Origin: Oscillospiraceae bacterium
GTDB lineage: Bacteria > Bacillota > Clostridia > Oscillospirales > Oscillospiraceae
Direction: 5' to 3'
DNA: 38,755 bases
NCBI GenBank assembly: GCA_902761635.1
Contig: CACWLG010000052.1
Span: forward strand, 1 to 38,755
In this document: positions 7,821-15,569 of the stretch, one piece after another
Position numbering within the stretch: the stretch's first letter is position 1
Layout of the letters: each line of letters opens with the position of its first letter
Position numbers and translations under genes: made by a program
Notes under the pieces: model-generated
Told to the model about the DNA's origin: nothing
The model's input: the letters and a program-made list of their open reading frames with translations, nothing else
The model's database searches: none

Positions 7821-8732
7821 TTACTTGCTGAGCTCCCTCGCGGTCTGCGCGGCAACCATGGCGTTATTCAGCACGAGCTTGATGTTGGATTCCAGGCTGT
7901 CGCCGCCGGTGAGCTCCACCACCCGCGCCAGCAGGAAGGGGGTGGTCTCCTTGCCGTGGATGCCCTGGGCCCTGGCGTCGGCAAGGGCCCGGTCGATGGC
8001 GGCGTCGATGGTCTTCTTGTCCATGGCGTACTCGGCGGGGATGGGGTTCGTGACCAGCATGCCGCCCTTGTAGCCAAGCTCCCGCTGGGCGCGGAACATG
8101 GCGGCGAGCTCCTCCGGAGAGTCCACGCGGTAGTCCACGCCGAAGCCGGATTCGCGGGTGTAGAAGGCGGGCAGTTCCTCCGTGCCGTAGCCCACTACGG
8201 GCACGCCCTTGGTTTCCAGGTATTCCAGCGTGAGGCCGAGGTCGAGGATGGACTTGGCGCCGGCGCAGACGACCATCACCGGGGTCTGGGCCAGCTCCTC
8301 GAGGTCTGCGGAGATGTCCATGGTGACCTCCGCGCCCCGGTGTACGCCGCCGATGCCGCCGGTGGCGAAGATGTTGATGCCCGCCATGTGGGCGATAATC
8401 ATGGTGGTGGCGACGGTGGTGGCGCCGTCGGCCTTTCTCGCGACCAGCGCGGGCAGATCGCGGCGGCTGGCCTTGGCAACGCCGCGGCCGGTCTTGCCGA
8501 GATACTCGATTTCCTCATGGCTCAGGCCCGCCTTGAGTCTGCCGCCGATGACGGCGATGGTGGCGGGGATGGCACCGTTATCACGGATGGTCTTCTCCAC
8601 CAGGAGCGCGGTCTCCACATTCCTGGGGTAGGGCATGCCGTGAGAGATGATGGTGCTCTCCAGCGCCACGACGGGCCTGCCCGCGTCCAGTGCGGCTTTC
8701 ACCTCGGGGGAGATATCAAGATAAGCGTTCAT
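7821..8732 (-). CDS. psuG: Pseudouridine-5'-phosphate glycosidase
   Basis: A 303-residue cytoplasmic enzyme that reversibly cleaves the C-C glycosidic bond of pseudouridine 5'-phosphate to uracil and ribose 5-phosphate. Length and sequence fit the PsuG/IndA family throughout: VALESTIISHGMPYPRN near the N-terminus, IGGRLKAGLS, the KASRRDLP segment with its catalytic-site lysine region, FATGGIGGVHRGAE, CAGAKSILD, and KGGMLVTNPIPAEYAMD. The ATG has AGGAG 6 bases upstream. It is the last gene after the nucleoside ABC transporter genes, 85 bp beyond the second permease gene. That gap contains a long perfect palindrome and could split the transcript. The usual partner, the PfkB-type kinase PsuK, is not in the window; it must lie elsewhere or be replaced if this locus degrades free pseudouridine. 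Confidence 0.96.
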   Translation of the reverse strand: MNAYLDISPEVKAALDAGRPVVALESTIISHGMPYPRNVETALLVEKTIRDNGAIPATIAVIGGRLKAGLSHEEIEYLGKTGRGVAKASRRDLPALVARKADGATTVATTMIIAHMAGINIFATGGIGGVHRGAEVTMDISADLEELAQTPVMVVCAGAKSILDLGLTLEYLETKGVPVVGYGTEELPAFYTRESGFGVDYRVDSPEELAAMFRAQRELGYKGGMLVTNPIPAEYAMDKKTIDAAIDRALADARAQGIHGKETTPFLLARVVELTGGDSLESNIKLVLNNAMVAAQTARELSK

Positions 8733-8763
8733 AGTATACTCCTGTAAATTCGTTTTTTGACAC

Positions 8764-8800
8764 GAAACAAAGGATATGGAAATTCCATATCCTTTGTTTC
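8764..8800. repeat. Perfect 18-bp inverted repeat between permease and psuG
   Basis: GAAACAAAGGATATGGAA and its exact complement meet around a single central base in the 85-bp gap between the second permease gene and psuG. It is much more AT-rich than its surroundings. Neither flank has a T-run (the minus-strand tail reads GTGTCAAAAAACG), so it is not a standard intrinsic terminator. In RNA it would form a very stable hairpin just ahead of psuG. As DNA it could be an operator for a dimeric regulator. Confidence 0.75.
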
Positions 8801-8817
8801 AGGATCATGACAGAACT

Positions 8818-9762
8818 TTATTTTGCTTTGATGTAGGGCTTGCCGTTGGCAGAGGGAACGCGGGATTTGCCCACGAACAGCACCAGCACGATGACCGTGA
8901 CCACATAGGGGATCATGGAGATGAGCTGCATGTTGATGCCTGAGGAGCCGCCGAGCACGACCTTGAGGCCGGAGCAGAAGCCGAACAGCAGGCAGCCGAG
9001 CAGCGCGCCCTGCGGGCGGAACTTGCCGAAGATAACGGCCGCGATGGCGATAAAGCCCTGGCCCACGATGGAGATAGGCCTGAACTGCGTGGAGATGGCC
9101 ATGGTCACGCACGCGCCGCCGAGACCGGCGAGGAAGCCGGAGATGCACACACAGAGAAAACGCATCCGGATGACGTTGATGCCCAGCGTCTCGCAGGCCT
9201 GGGGATGCTCGCCGCAGGCGCGAAGGCGCAGACCGAAGCGCGTCTTGTAGAAGACAAACCATACGATGGCGACCGCAATAAACACCAGATAGGTGGAGGC
9301 GTAGTTGGCAAAGACGTTGTCCATGAAACGGCCGAACACCGTGGAGGTGTCGAACACGCCGCGGAAGAGGCGGGGGATCTTCATGCTCGCTTCAAGCGGG
9401 ATGGTGTCGGTGGAGTTGAAGAGGACCTTCGCGATCATGATGACGATGCCGGGGCCGAGCATGTTGATGGCGGTGCCGGCGATGGTCTGATCCGCGCCGA
9501 GGTTGACGGTGGCGATGGCGTGCAGCATGCCGAAGAAGGCGCCCGCAAGACCGCCGCAGAGAAAGCCGATCCAGGGGTTTCCGGTAAAGTAGGCCACGAC
9601 GGTGCCTGTGAAAGCGCCGGCGGTCATCATGCCCTCAATGCCGATGTTGACCACGCCCGAAACCTCCGAAAAGCAGGAGCCCAGGGCGGCATACAGCAGC
9701 GGCGTCGTATAGATCAGCGTGGCGTAGAGAATAACGCCGAAGTTGTTCATAAAATTCGTCAT
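8818..9762 (-). CDS. Nucleoside ABC transporter permease (second permease)
   Basis: A 314-residue polytopic membrane protein of the branched-chain/simple-sugar ABC permease family, in the subgroup of BmpA-linked nucleoside transporters (NupQ/YufQ-like). It has about eight to ten helices. Typical segments are GSCFSEVSGVVNIGIEGMM, AGAFFGMLHA, TIAGTAINML, GLRLRACGEHPQACETLGI (the EAA-like cytoplasmic loop contacting the ATPase) and GRGFIAIAA-type FIAIAAVIFGKFRPQGALLG. It pairs with the adjacent permease to form the membrane channel. Its start overlaps the upstream permease stop by 4 bp (9759-9762), showing translational coupling. Confidence 0.93.
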   Translation of the reverse strand: MTNFMNNFGVILYATLIYTTPLLYAALGSCFSEVSGVVNIGIEGMMTAGAFTGTVVAYFTGNPWIGFLCGGLAGAFFGMLHAIATVNLGADQTIAGTAINMLGPGIVIMIAKVLFNSTDTIPLEASMKIPRLFRGVFDTSTVFGRFMDNVFANYASTYLVFIAVAIVWFVFYKTRFGLRLRACGEHPQACETLGINVIRMRFLCVCISGFLAGLGGACVTMAISTQFRPISIVGQGFIAIAAVIFGKFRPQGALLGCLLFGFCSGLKVVLGGSSGINMQLISMIPYVVTVIVLVLFVGKSRVPSANGKPYIKAK

Positions 9763-10895
9763 GACTTGCTGCCCTCCTTCTGCTCTGCGGTCTTTTTATT
9801 GGCCGCGGCTTCCGTGTTGCGGTTTGCACGGGGTTTCAGATTCTTGAGGTTTTCAAAGATCACGGAGATGGCAATGAAGAACACAACCGTGCCGACGATG
9901 ACGTTGATGAGCTGGGTCGGCGCGCCCACGAGGTTGAGCTTGCTGCCGCCGAACATCAGGGCACCGTAAAAGATACCCGCGATCAAAACGCCGAAGGGGT
10001 TGGAGCAGCCGATCAGCGCGACCACGATGCCGGCAAAGCCAAAGCCCTCCTGACTGGAGAAGACGGAGATGCGGTTGCCCATGCCCATGAGCTGCAGCGC
10101 GCCCGCGAGACCCGCCAGTGCGCCGGAGATGGCCAGGGCCGTGAGGATGGAGCGGTTGACGTTGATGCCGCCGTATTCCGCGGCAAACTTGTTGGAGCCG
10201 ACCGCCTTGAGCTCGTAGCCCAGCGTCGTCTTCTCAATCACGAACCAGACCAGAACCGTCATGGCGATGGCGACCAGAATGCCCCAGTTGGCCGTCGGGC
10301 AGAGGCCGGCGCTCTTGATGAAGTCCTTGGAGAAGAGCATGCTCGCGTTTGGGGAAATGTTCTTCGTCGCTTCGGCCGTGCCGTCGGAGTGGATGGCGGG
10401 GATGCCGGCGATGAAGTTGGAGAGATAGAAGGCGATCCAGTTGAACATGATCATGCTCAGCACTTCGTTGATGCCCCAGCGGGTTTTCAGAAAGCCGACA
10501 ATGATGCCCCAGATCGCGCCCGCAGCCATGGCGGCGATAAAGCACAGCGGGATCAGAATGGGCTTGGGGAGATTGCCCGCAAGGATGCCGACACAGGCAG
10601 CCGCCATGGAGCCGACGACAAACTGACCCTCAGCGCCGATGTTGAAGACGCCGGTTTTGAAGGAGAAGGCCACCGAGAGGCCCGCTACGATATACGGTAC
10701 GGAATAGACGATCACATAGGAAAAGCCCTTGCGTGTGGTAACGCTGGTGATCAGCCGCCCGTAGGCCGCGCCCACGGACAGGCCCATGACCGAAAGGAAG
10801 ACCGCGCCCACCAGAAAGCCCAGCAGGATGGAGAGCAGAATGTGGATGAAGCGGTTTTCCGAGACAATGTCGAGAAAGCTCTTTTTCTTTGTCAT
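9759..10895 (-). CDS. Nucleoside ABC transporter permease (first permease)
   Basis: A 378-residue polytopic membrane protein, homologous in layout to the neighbouring permease and resembling NupP/YufP. Recognisable parts are the N-terminal helix after SENRFIHILLSILLGFLVG, then FSFKTGVFNIGAEGQFVVG (the counterpart of VVNIGIEG in the partner), GINEVLSMIMFNWIAFYL, TTLGYELKAVGSNKFAAEY (the coupling loop to the ATPase) and QEGFGFAGIVVALIG. The C-terminal 30 residues are charged and Ala/Lys-rich. It overlaps the ATPase gene upstream and the second permease downstream by 4 bp each, so the three are made as a coupled set. Confidence 0.93.
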   Translation of the reverse strand: MTKKKSFLDIVSENRFIHILLSILLGFLVGAVFLSVMGLSVGAAYGRLITSVTTRKGFSYVIVYSVPYIVAGLSVAFSFKTGVFNIGAEGQFVVGSMAAACVGILAGNLPKPILIPLCFIAAMAAGAIWGIIVGFLKTRWGINEVLSMIMFNWIAFYLSNFIAGIPAIHSDGTAEATKNISPNASMLFSKDFIKSAGLCPTANWGILVAIAMTVLVWFVIEKTTLGYELKAVGSNKFAAEYGGINVNRSILTALAISGALAGLAGALQLMGMGNRISVFSSQEGFGFAGIVVALIGCSNPFGVLIAGIFYGALMFGGSKLNLVGAPTQLINVIVGTVVFFIAISVIFENLKNLKPRANRNTEAAANKKTAEQKEGSKS

Positions 10896-12433
10896 GCCTT
10901 TTTCCCTCCTCCCGCCATCATCAGGCCGAGATCGTTCTCATTGGCCTCCTTGCCGGGGATGGAGGCGACGATCTTACCGTCAAAGATAACGTCGATGATA
11001 TCCGAAAGACTCATGATCTCGTCCAGCTCAAAGCTCACGAGCAGGACGGCCTTGCCCTTGTTGCGCTGGTCTACGATATACTTGTGCACATACTCGATCG
11101 CGCCGACGTCCAGGCCGCGGGTGGGGTTGACGGCGATGAGCAGATCCTTGTCGTTCTGCACCTCGCGGGCGATGATGACCTTCTGCTGGTTGCCGCCGGA
11201 GAGGGTGCCGGCCGGGCGCTTTTCACTGCCGGAGGGACGGATGTCGTATTTTTCGATGGAGTCCCTCGCGTGGGAGGAAATGGGCTCACGCTGCAGAACA
11301 TTGCTCTTGGAGTAGGGCTGCTTCTCATAGTTTTGAAGGATGAGGTTATCCTCGATGGAGAAGTCCAGCACCAGGCCGTGCTTCTGCCGGTCGGCGGGGA
11401 TGGAGGACACGCCGTGCTGGAAGCCGAAGGCGGGGGACTTGTTGAACACGTCCGTGCCGTTTACGAGCACCTGGCCCTTTGTCCCCTTGCGCAGACCCGT
11501 GATGACCTCCACCAGCTCGGTCTGGCCGTTGCCGTCGATGCCGGCGATGCCGACGATCTCACCCCGGCGCACCTGGAGATTGAGGCCCTTGACGATCTCA
11601 ATGCCGCGGTAGTCCAGGCAGTGCAGATCCTTCACGTCCAGCACGACATCACCTGGCGTCTGCTCGGGCTTGTCGACCTTGAAGGTGACCTTGCGGCCCA
11701 CCATCATGGCGGCCAGGTCGTTCTCGTCCACCTTCTCCACATCCACGGTGTCGATGTACTTGCCCATGCGGATGATGGTGCAGAAGTCTGCGGATTCCTT
11801 GATTTCCTTGAGCTTGTGGGTGATGATGATAATGCTCTTGCCGTCCTTGACAAGGTTGTGCATGATGGCGATGAGCTCGGTGATCTCCTGCGGCGTGAGG
11901 GAGGAGGTCGGCTCGTCCAGGATCAGGATATCCGCGCCGCGGTAGAGCGCCTTCAGGATTTCCACGCGCTGCTGCATGCCGACCGAGATGTCCTCGATCT
12001 TGGCATCCGGGTCGATGGACAGTCCGTAGCGCTCGGAAATCTCGACCACATTCTTGCGCGCGGTGGCCATGTCGAGCTGTACACCCCTGGTCGGCTCGGT
12101 GCCGAGGACGATGTTCTCCGTGACGGTGAAGGGCTGGATCAGCATGAAGTGCTGGTGCACCATGCCGATGCCGGCATCAATGGCGTCACGGGGGGTGTTC
12201 ATTACGATTTTCTTGCCGTTGACCAGAATATCGCCGGAGGTGGGCTTGAGCAGGCCGTAGAGCTGGTTCATCAGCGTTGATTTGCCCGCGCCGTTCTCGC
12301 CCAGAATTGCGTGGATTTCGCCTTTGTGGACGGTGAGATTGATGCCGTCGTTTGCGACAAAGTCGCCGAAGCGCTTGACAATGTTGCGCATCTCAATGAC
12401 GGGCGTGTTCATGTCCACATACTGTTTTGCCAA
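10892..12433 (-). CDS. Nucleoside ABC transporter ATP-binding protein, two ATPase domains
   Basis: A 513-residue cytoplasmic ATPase with two ABC domains, as in NupO/YufO and sugar importers of the RbsA type. Domain 1 has Walker A GENGAGKST at 45-53, signature-like ISVGMQQRVEIL and Walker B LILDEPTSSL. Domain 2 has a degenerate Walker A (GIAGIDGNGQTEL), signature LSGGNQQKVIIAREV and NPTRGLDVGA in place of a full Walker B, which is normal for the family. The start is TTG at 12431-12433 with AAGGGGG about 10 bases upstream; the next ATG (12410-12412) lacks a ribosome site. It sits 207 bp downstream of the binding-protein gene, behind a strong terminator, and has its own candidate promoter at 12546-12574. 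Confidence 0.95.
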   Translation of the reverse strand: MAKQYVDMNTPVIEMRNIVKRFGDFVANDGINLTVHKGEIHAILGENGAGKSTLMNQLYGLLKPTSGDILVNGKKIVMNTPRDAIDAGIGMVHQHFMLIQPFTVTENIVLGTEPTRGVQLDMATARKNVVEISERYGLSIDPDAKIEDISVGMQQRVEILKALYRGADILILDEPTSSLTPQEITELIAIMHNLVKDGKSIIIITHKLKEIKESADFCTIIRMGKYIDTVDVEKVDENDLAAMMVGRKVTFKVDKPEQTPGDVVLDVKDLHCLDYRGIEIVKGLNLQVRRGEIVGIAGIDGNGQTELVEVITGLRKGTKGQVLVNGTDVFNKSPAFGFQHGVSSIPADRQKHGLVLDFSIEDNLILQNYEKQPYSKSNVLQREPISSHARDSIEKYDIRPSGSEKRPAGTLSGGNQQKVIIAREVQNDKDLLIAVNPTRGLDVGAIEYVHKYIVDQRNKGKAVLLVSFELDEIMSLSDIIDVIFDGKIVASIPGKEANENDLGLMMAGGGKKA

Positions 12434-12545
12434 AGTGACCGCCCCCTTGAAATAGTGTGGAATCCGGAGTTCGGAGTCTGGAGTTGCCCTGCGGGATCAT
12501 CATCCGTACAGCGTACAGGCGCTCTCCCATATTCACAGATACTTT

Positions 12546-12574
12546 ATTATAACATGTCTCCCGCCACTTTTCTA
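12546..12574 (-). promoter_or_regulatory. Candidate sigma-A promoter for the nucleoside ATPase-permease operon
   Basis: On the minus strand TATAAT (12546-12551) lies 17 bp from TAGAAA (12569-12574), a 4/6 match to the -35 consensus. It sits between the terminator after the binding-protein gene and the ATPase start, so the importer genes could be transcribed without the binding-protein gene. Confidence 0.6.
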
Positions 12575-12596
12575 CTGTTTCTTGCGCTTTGTGAGC

Positions 12597-12625
12597 AAAA
12601 AAAGAGCACGGCCGAAGCCGTGCTC
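12597..12625 (-). terminator. Intrinsic terminator after the BMP binding-protein gene
   Basis: A perfect 9-bp stem, GAGCACGGC at 12604-12612 with its complement at 12617-12625, and a 4-base loop are followed on the minus strand by seven Ts (12597-12603). It lies 16 bp past the binding-protein stop. In this arrangement partial read-through would give more binding protein than channel, a common stoichiometry in ABC importers. Confidence 0.9.
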
Positions 12626-12640
12626 AGAAAGTGCGGAAAA

Positions 12641-13607
12641 TCAGGCGCCAAGGGTGAAGGCGGGGCATTCAGCAGCGGTGGTGGGAACGGTCTTCTCACC
12701 GGCGATGATGGCCTTCTTGGCAGCCTCGACAGTCTCAAGGACGTCAGCGGGGATGTGGTCGCGGGTGGGGGCGAGGTCAACGCCGCCGTTGGACAGGTCG
12801 TACATATGCACGCCGGCACTGAACTTGCCGTCCTTGACAGCCTTGGAGATGTCCTGGGAAGCGATGTCAACGCGCTTCATGGCGGAGGTGATGACGTGGT
12901 CGGGAGCAAGGATGGACTGGTCGGTGTCAACGCCGATGGCCCAGATGCCTTCCTCGTTGCAGGCCTCGATAACGCCCATGCCGGTGCCGCCGGCAGCGTG
13001 GTAGATGACGTCGGCCGCCGGCGGAGTCACCGAAGGAGTTGGCGTTGTACTGCTGGATCGTGGCATCGGGGCAAGCCTCGAGAACACCGGTGATGAAGCC
13101 GATACCGAAGAGATTCATGGAGTCGGAAACCATGCCCTGAACGTAGCCGACATTCTTGCTCTGGGTGACGGAACCGGCAACCAGGCCGACGAGGTAGGAG
13201 GCCTGCTCCTGCGCGAACATCAGGCAGGCGACGTTGGGCAGATCAATGCTGGAGTCGTCGATGATGGCGAACTTCTGATCGGGGTTGTCCTCGGCAGCCT
13301 CGCGGGTGGCGTCGGCCAGCATGTAACCCACGCAGATGATGAGGTCGTAGCCCTCGTCAATGAAGGTGTTGATGTTGGTCTGGTAGTCAGCGTCGGTCTT
13401 GGACTCGAGGTAGTTGACCTCAAAGCTGGGATCCTCGGCAGCCAGAGCCTGCAGGCCTTCCCAGGAGGTCTGGTTGAAGGACTTGTCATTGACGCCGCCG
13501 ACGTCGGTGACCATGCCGATCTTGATCTTGGCATCAGCCGCGGAGGCGGTGGCGCACATCGCGAACATCATGCACAGAACGAGAGCCATTGCGAGAATCT
13601 TTTTCAT
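12641..13607 (-). pseudogene. BMP-family nucleoside-binding protein, frameshifted by an internal deletion
   Basis: The extracytoplasmic substrate-binding component of the importer, of the basic membrane protein (BmpA/NupN/YufN) family. The start at 13605-13607 has GGAGG 7 bases upstream and encodes a signal peptide, MKKILAMALVLCMMFAMC, then ATASA|AD. The cleavage site looks like signal peptidase I rather than a clean lipobox, unusual for a Gram-positive binding protein. Reading is normal (KIGMVTDVGGVNDKSFNQ, DLIICVGYMLADAT, KFAIIDDSS) up to YNANSFGDSA near 13020. It resumes in another frame at ADVIYHAAGGTGMGVIEAC and runs to FTLGA. About 13 residues normally separate these blocks; only about four bases remain, so roughly 35-38 bp are missing and the frame breaks. 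This could be a true inactivating deletion or an assembly error. Without it the product would be about 335 residues. Confidence 0.88.
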
Positions 13608-13665
13608 GTTCTTTCCTCCATAAAAAGTATTTTGAATGGATTCCTGCTTGGATTCCTCCGCCAAA

Positions 13666-13694
13666 ATTATAGCATGCCGCGCCATGAAAAACAA
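13666..13694 (-). promoter_or_regulatory. Sigma-A promoter for the BMP binding-protein gene
   Basis: On the minus strand TATAAT (13666-13671) lies 17 bp from TTGTTT (13689-13694). The position, about 60 bp upstream of the ATG at 13607, fits the start of the nucleoside transporter unit. I saw no purine or other known riboswitch fold in the short leader. Confidence 0.7.
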
Positions 13695-13713
13695 GGGCGT
13701 TTTTTACAATCCG

Positions 13714-13753
13714 TGTCAGTATGACACGAAAGGCGGCGGGAGAGCCCGCCGCC
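13714..13753 (-). terminator. Weak terminator-like hairpins after the dehydratase operon
   Basis: GGCGGCGGG (13732-13740) pairs with CCCGCCGCC (13745-13753), followed on the minus strand by TTTCGTGT. A second small hairpin, GTGTCA/TGACAC (13714-13728), comes next, with a later run of Ts. The first stem lies just past the stop at 13759. The uridine tract is poor, so termination may be incomplete. Confidence 0.55.
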
Positions 13754-13758
13754 CGGAT

Positions 13759-13944
13759 TTACACGATTCTCCTGTCTCTTACCTGGGCGTCGTAATGCCG
13801 GTTGAGGAAGGGGCGCACCACGTAGTAAATGAGCTTGTTTTCAGCGTTTGTGATATACAGGGTAAAGGTCGCGACAAAGAGGATGAGCGCCGCAAGCGCC
13901 AGTTTCCCGAGCATTTTCAACAGAAATACAACGATTTTTCCCAT
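13759..13944 (-). CDS. Small single-pass membrane protein
   Basis: A 61-residue protein starting MGKIVVFLLKMLGKLALAAL with one strong hydrophobic helix (about residues 4-32), then a short polar tail with NAENKLIYYVVRPFLNRHYD and a basic end. I recognise no family. The ATG at 13942-13944 has AAGGAG 9 bases upstream; a TTG seven codons earlier overlaps the upstream stop and is less likely. It follows the larger dehydratase-family subunit gene by 17 bp, so it is co-transcribed with that pair. It could anchor or locate the enzyme at the membrane, but this is only inference from position. Confidence 0.7.
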   Translation of the reverse strand: MGKIVVFLLKMLGKLALAALILFVATFTLYITNAENKLIYYVVRPFLNRHYDAQVRDRRIV

Positions 13945-13961
13945 CTCTGCGCTCTCCTTTC

Positions 13962-15569
13962 TCAATATGCCTCGGAGTCGTCAAACTCAACGATGGTGGG
14001 GTCGAGGGGCTTTTCGTTGAGGACGACGGACATGTAATTGTTCACGCAGTTGCGCATGTCCTGGCGGGAGACCGTGCGGCTGTCCTGCAGGTCATGCTCG
14101 ATGAAGATAAAGTGGAAGCCCAGCTCCCGCGCCTGCTCCTCCATCATGGCATGCACGCCCAGCATGCCGTTGCAGGCGATGTTGTCGTTCATGAGCACCA
14201 TGTCGCAGTTGAAGCTCCTGGCCCAGTCCCAGACGGCGTTGATGTTCTCCCAGCCGCCCACGGCGTGGTGGCGCATGCAGGCGCGCTGCGTAAAGGCGGT
14301 CAGATCGTCCATGGCCTTGTCGGGGTCTGTGGTGTCGATCATGTTGTAGCCCATGGTCGAGTCCATGTTCAGCACGATCGTGATGCCCCAGCAGTTCTGC
14401 GTCCAGGTGGGGAAGTCCGTGTAGTATACGGCGGACGGGCCCCACAGGAAGGCGCGGTGGCGGGTCCTGCCGCCGAAGGGCCGGTATTTCTCCTCATAGC
14501 AGCGGCGCATGATCTCGATGACCCTGCGGTCGACCCGGTTGAAGTATTCGTCCTGTCCGTTGACGGACTGCCAGGAATAGAGGCGGTAGAGCGATTCGGC
14601 AATGCCGGAGAGGGGAGAGTAGGGCGTCTTGAACAGGTCCCACTTTTCAAGCTCAATGGTGTTCTGCTCGTTCATGAGCCTTGCGTATTTGAAAAGCTCG
14701 TCCCAGTCGTACTTCACACCGTAGTGCTCCTCCACGAAGGCCAGGGCGTTTTCCAGCTCTTTGCGGGAATAGGGGATGGCCTCGGGGTTCTGGTGCTGCA
14801 TGGCGAGGGTGATGGGATTGTCCGGCAGGCCGATGCGCCGGCGCTGGAACATGGAGGTGGACTCGGAGGCGTTGCAGGGCATGTTGGTGGAGAGCATGAC
14901 CCTGCCGAGCAGCGGGAAGGCGTCGTCGAGGGCCACCCCCGTCTCCGCCGCGCAGCGCGAGCAGACGTCCGCCGGCAGGCCGAAGGACTCCGCCACGTCG
15001 ATATAATAGGGCTCGATGTGCTGGTCGATGTCGCAGATGATGAACTCCGGCAGGGTCTGCAGGGGGATGGGGTGCAGGCCCTTGAAGCCCTTGAGAAAGA
15101 GCGGGGTGATCGTCTCGTCATGCGGGATGCAGTTGTCGGTCTCGGACCCGCCGCCGAAGCGCCGGTCATTGGCGAGAATGAAGGCGATGCGCTTTGTCAG
15201 GCTCTGCACGATGGCGTGCATGTTCATGTGCGCGATGCGCAGCTCCTCGCCGCGGTAGCCCTCAAAAAGGCGGTCGATGAACAGAAAGGTGCCGAGATAG
15301 GAGCCCATCCAGCGGTATTCCCAGAAGCCCTTGAGAATGGGGACGGGCGCGGAGGCCACCATGCCCGCCATGGAGACAAGGTTGTTGAGCCACTGGGTAT
15401 AGTCGTAAAAGGTGTCCTTCACGCCGCGCCACTCGCGCCATTTGGCGACGCCGGTCTTGTCGCGGTAGCGGCTGCGCTGGCCGCCGACGCCGTGCTCCGC
15501 CTGCCACAGGGGGTCGAAGCGCTCAAGCTTTCTGTCAATGGCGGAGATGATTTTATCGGTGACTCTCAT
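13962..15569 (-). CDS. 2-hydroxyacyl-CoA dehydratase-family large subunit
   Basis: A 535-residue cytoplasmic protein that I place in the HgdAB/BcrBC (2-hydroxyacyl-CoA dehydratase, D component) superfamily, mainly from its pairing with the more typical subunit next to it. Visible features are scattered cysteines that could hold a [4Fe-4S] cluster (ICDIDQHIEPYYIDV, CSRCAAETG, NMPCNASES, NDNIACNGMLG), the late HHAVGGWENINAVWDWA region, and a C-terminal FIEHDLQDSRTVSRQDMRN that mirrors the (E)-x(5)-(R)TR region of the family. It is 100-150 residues longer than classical subunits. Enzymes of this group remove water from 2-hydroxyacyl-CoAs in amino-acid fermentation after one-electron activation. 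The ATG has GGGAGGGG upstream and overlaps the preceding stop by 4 bp, so the two subunits are translationally coupled. Confidence 0.68.
   Translation of the reverse strand: MRVTDKIISAIDRKLERFDPLWQAEHGVGGQRSRYRDKTGVAKWREWRGVKDTFYDYTQWLNNLVSMAGMVASAPVPILKGFWEYRWMGSYLGTFLFIDRLFEGYRGEELRIAHMNMHAIVQSLTKRIAFILANDRRFGGGSETDNCIPHDETITPLFLKGFKGLHPIPLQTLPEFIICDIDQHIEPYYIDVAESFGLPADVCSRCAAETGVALDDAFPLLGRVMLSTNMPCNASESTSMFQRRRIGLPDNPITLAMQHQNPEAIPYSRKELENALAFVEEHYGVKYDWDELFKYARLMNEQNTIELEKWDLFKTPYSPLSGIAESLYRLYSWQSVNGQDEYFNRVDRRVIEIMRRCYEEKYRPFGGRTRHRAFLWGPSAVYYTDFPTWTQNCWGITIVLNMDSTMGYNMIDTTDPDKAMDDLTAFTQRACMRHHAVGGWENINAVWDWARSFNCDMVLMNDNIACNGMLGVHAMMEEQARELGFHFIFIEHDLQDSRTVSRQDMRNCVNNYMSVVLNEKPLDPTIVEFDDSEAY

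Noticed and set aside
6135-8747. Open frame of about 870 codons on the plus strand
   Set aside because: It is antisense to the tandem glycosyltransferase and psuG, both with full motif sets on the other strand. It is a GC-driven shadow.
12452-12485. GGAGTTCGGAGTCTGGAGTT short repeats upstream of the ATPase gene
   Set aside because: A short imperfect sequence repeat of a kind common in spacers. It has no array structure, so neither CRISPR nor iteron is supported.
13608-13760. Riboswitch upstream of the nucleoside-binding protein gene
   Set aside because: The leader after the predicted promoter is only about 50 nt and shows no purine-riboswitch core or other known aptamer pattern.
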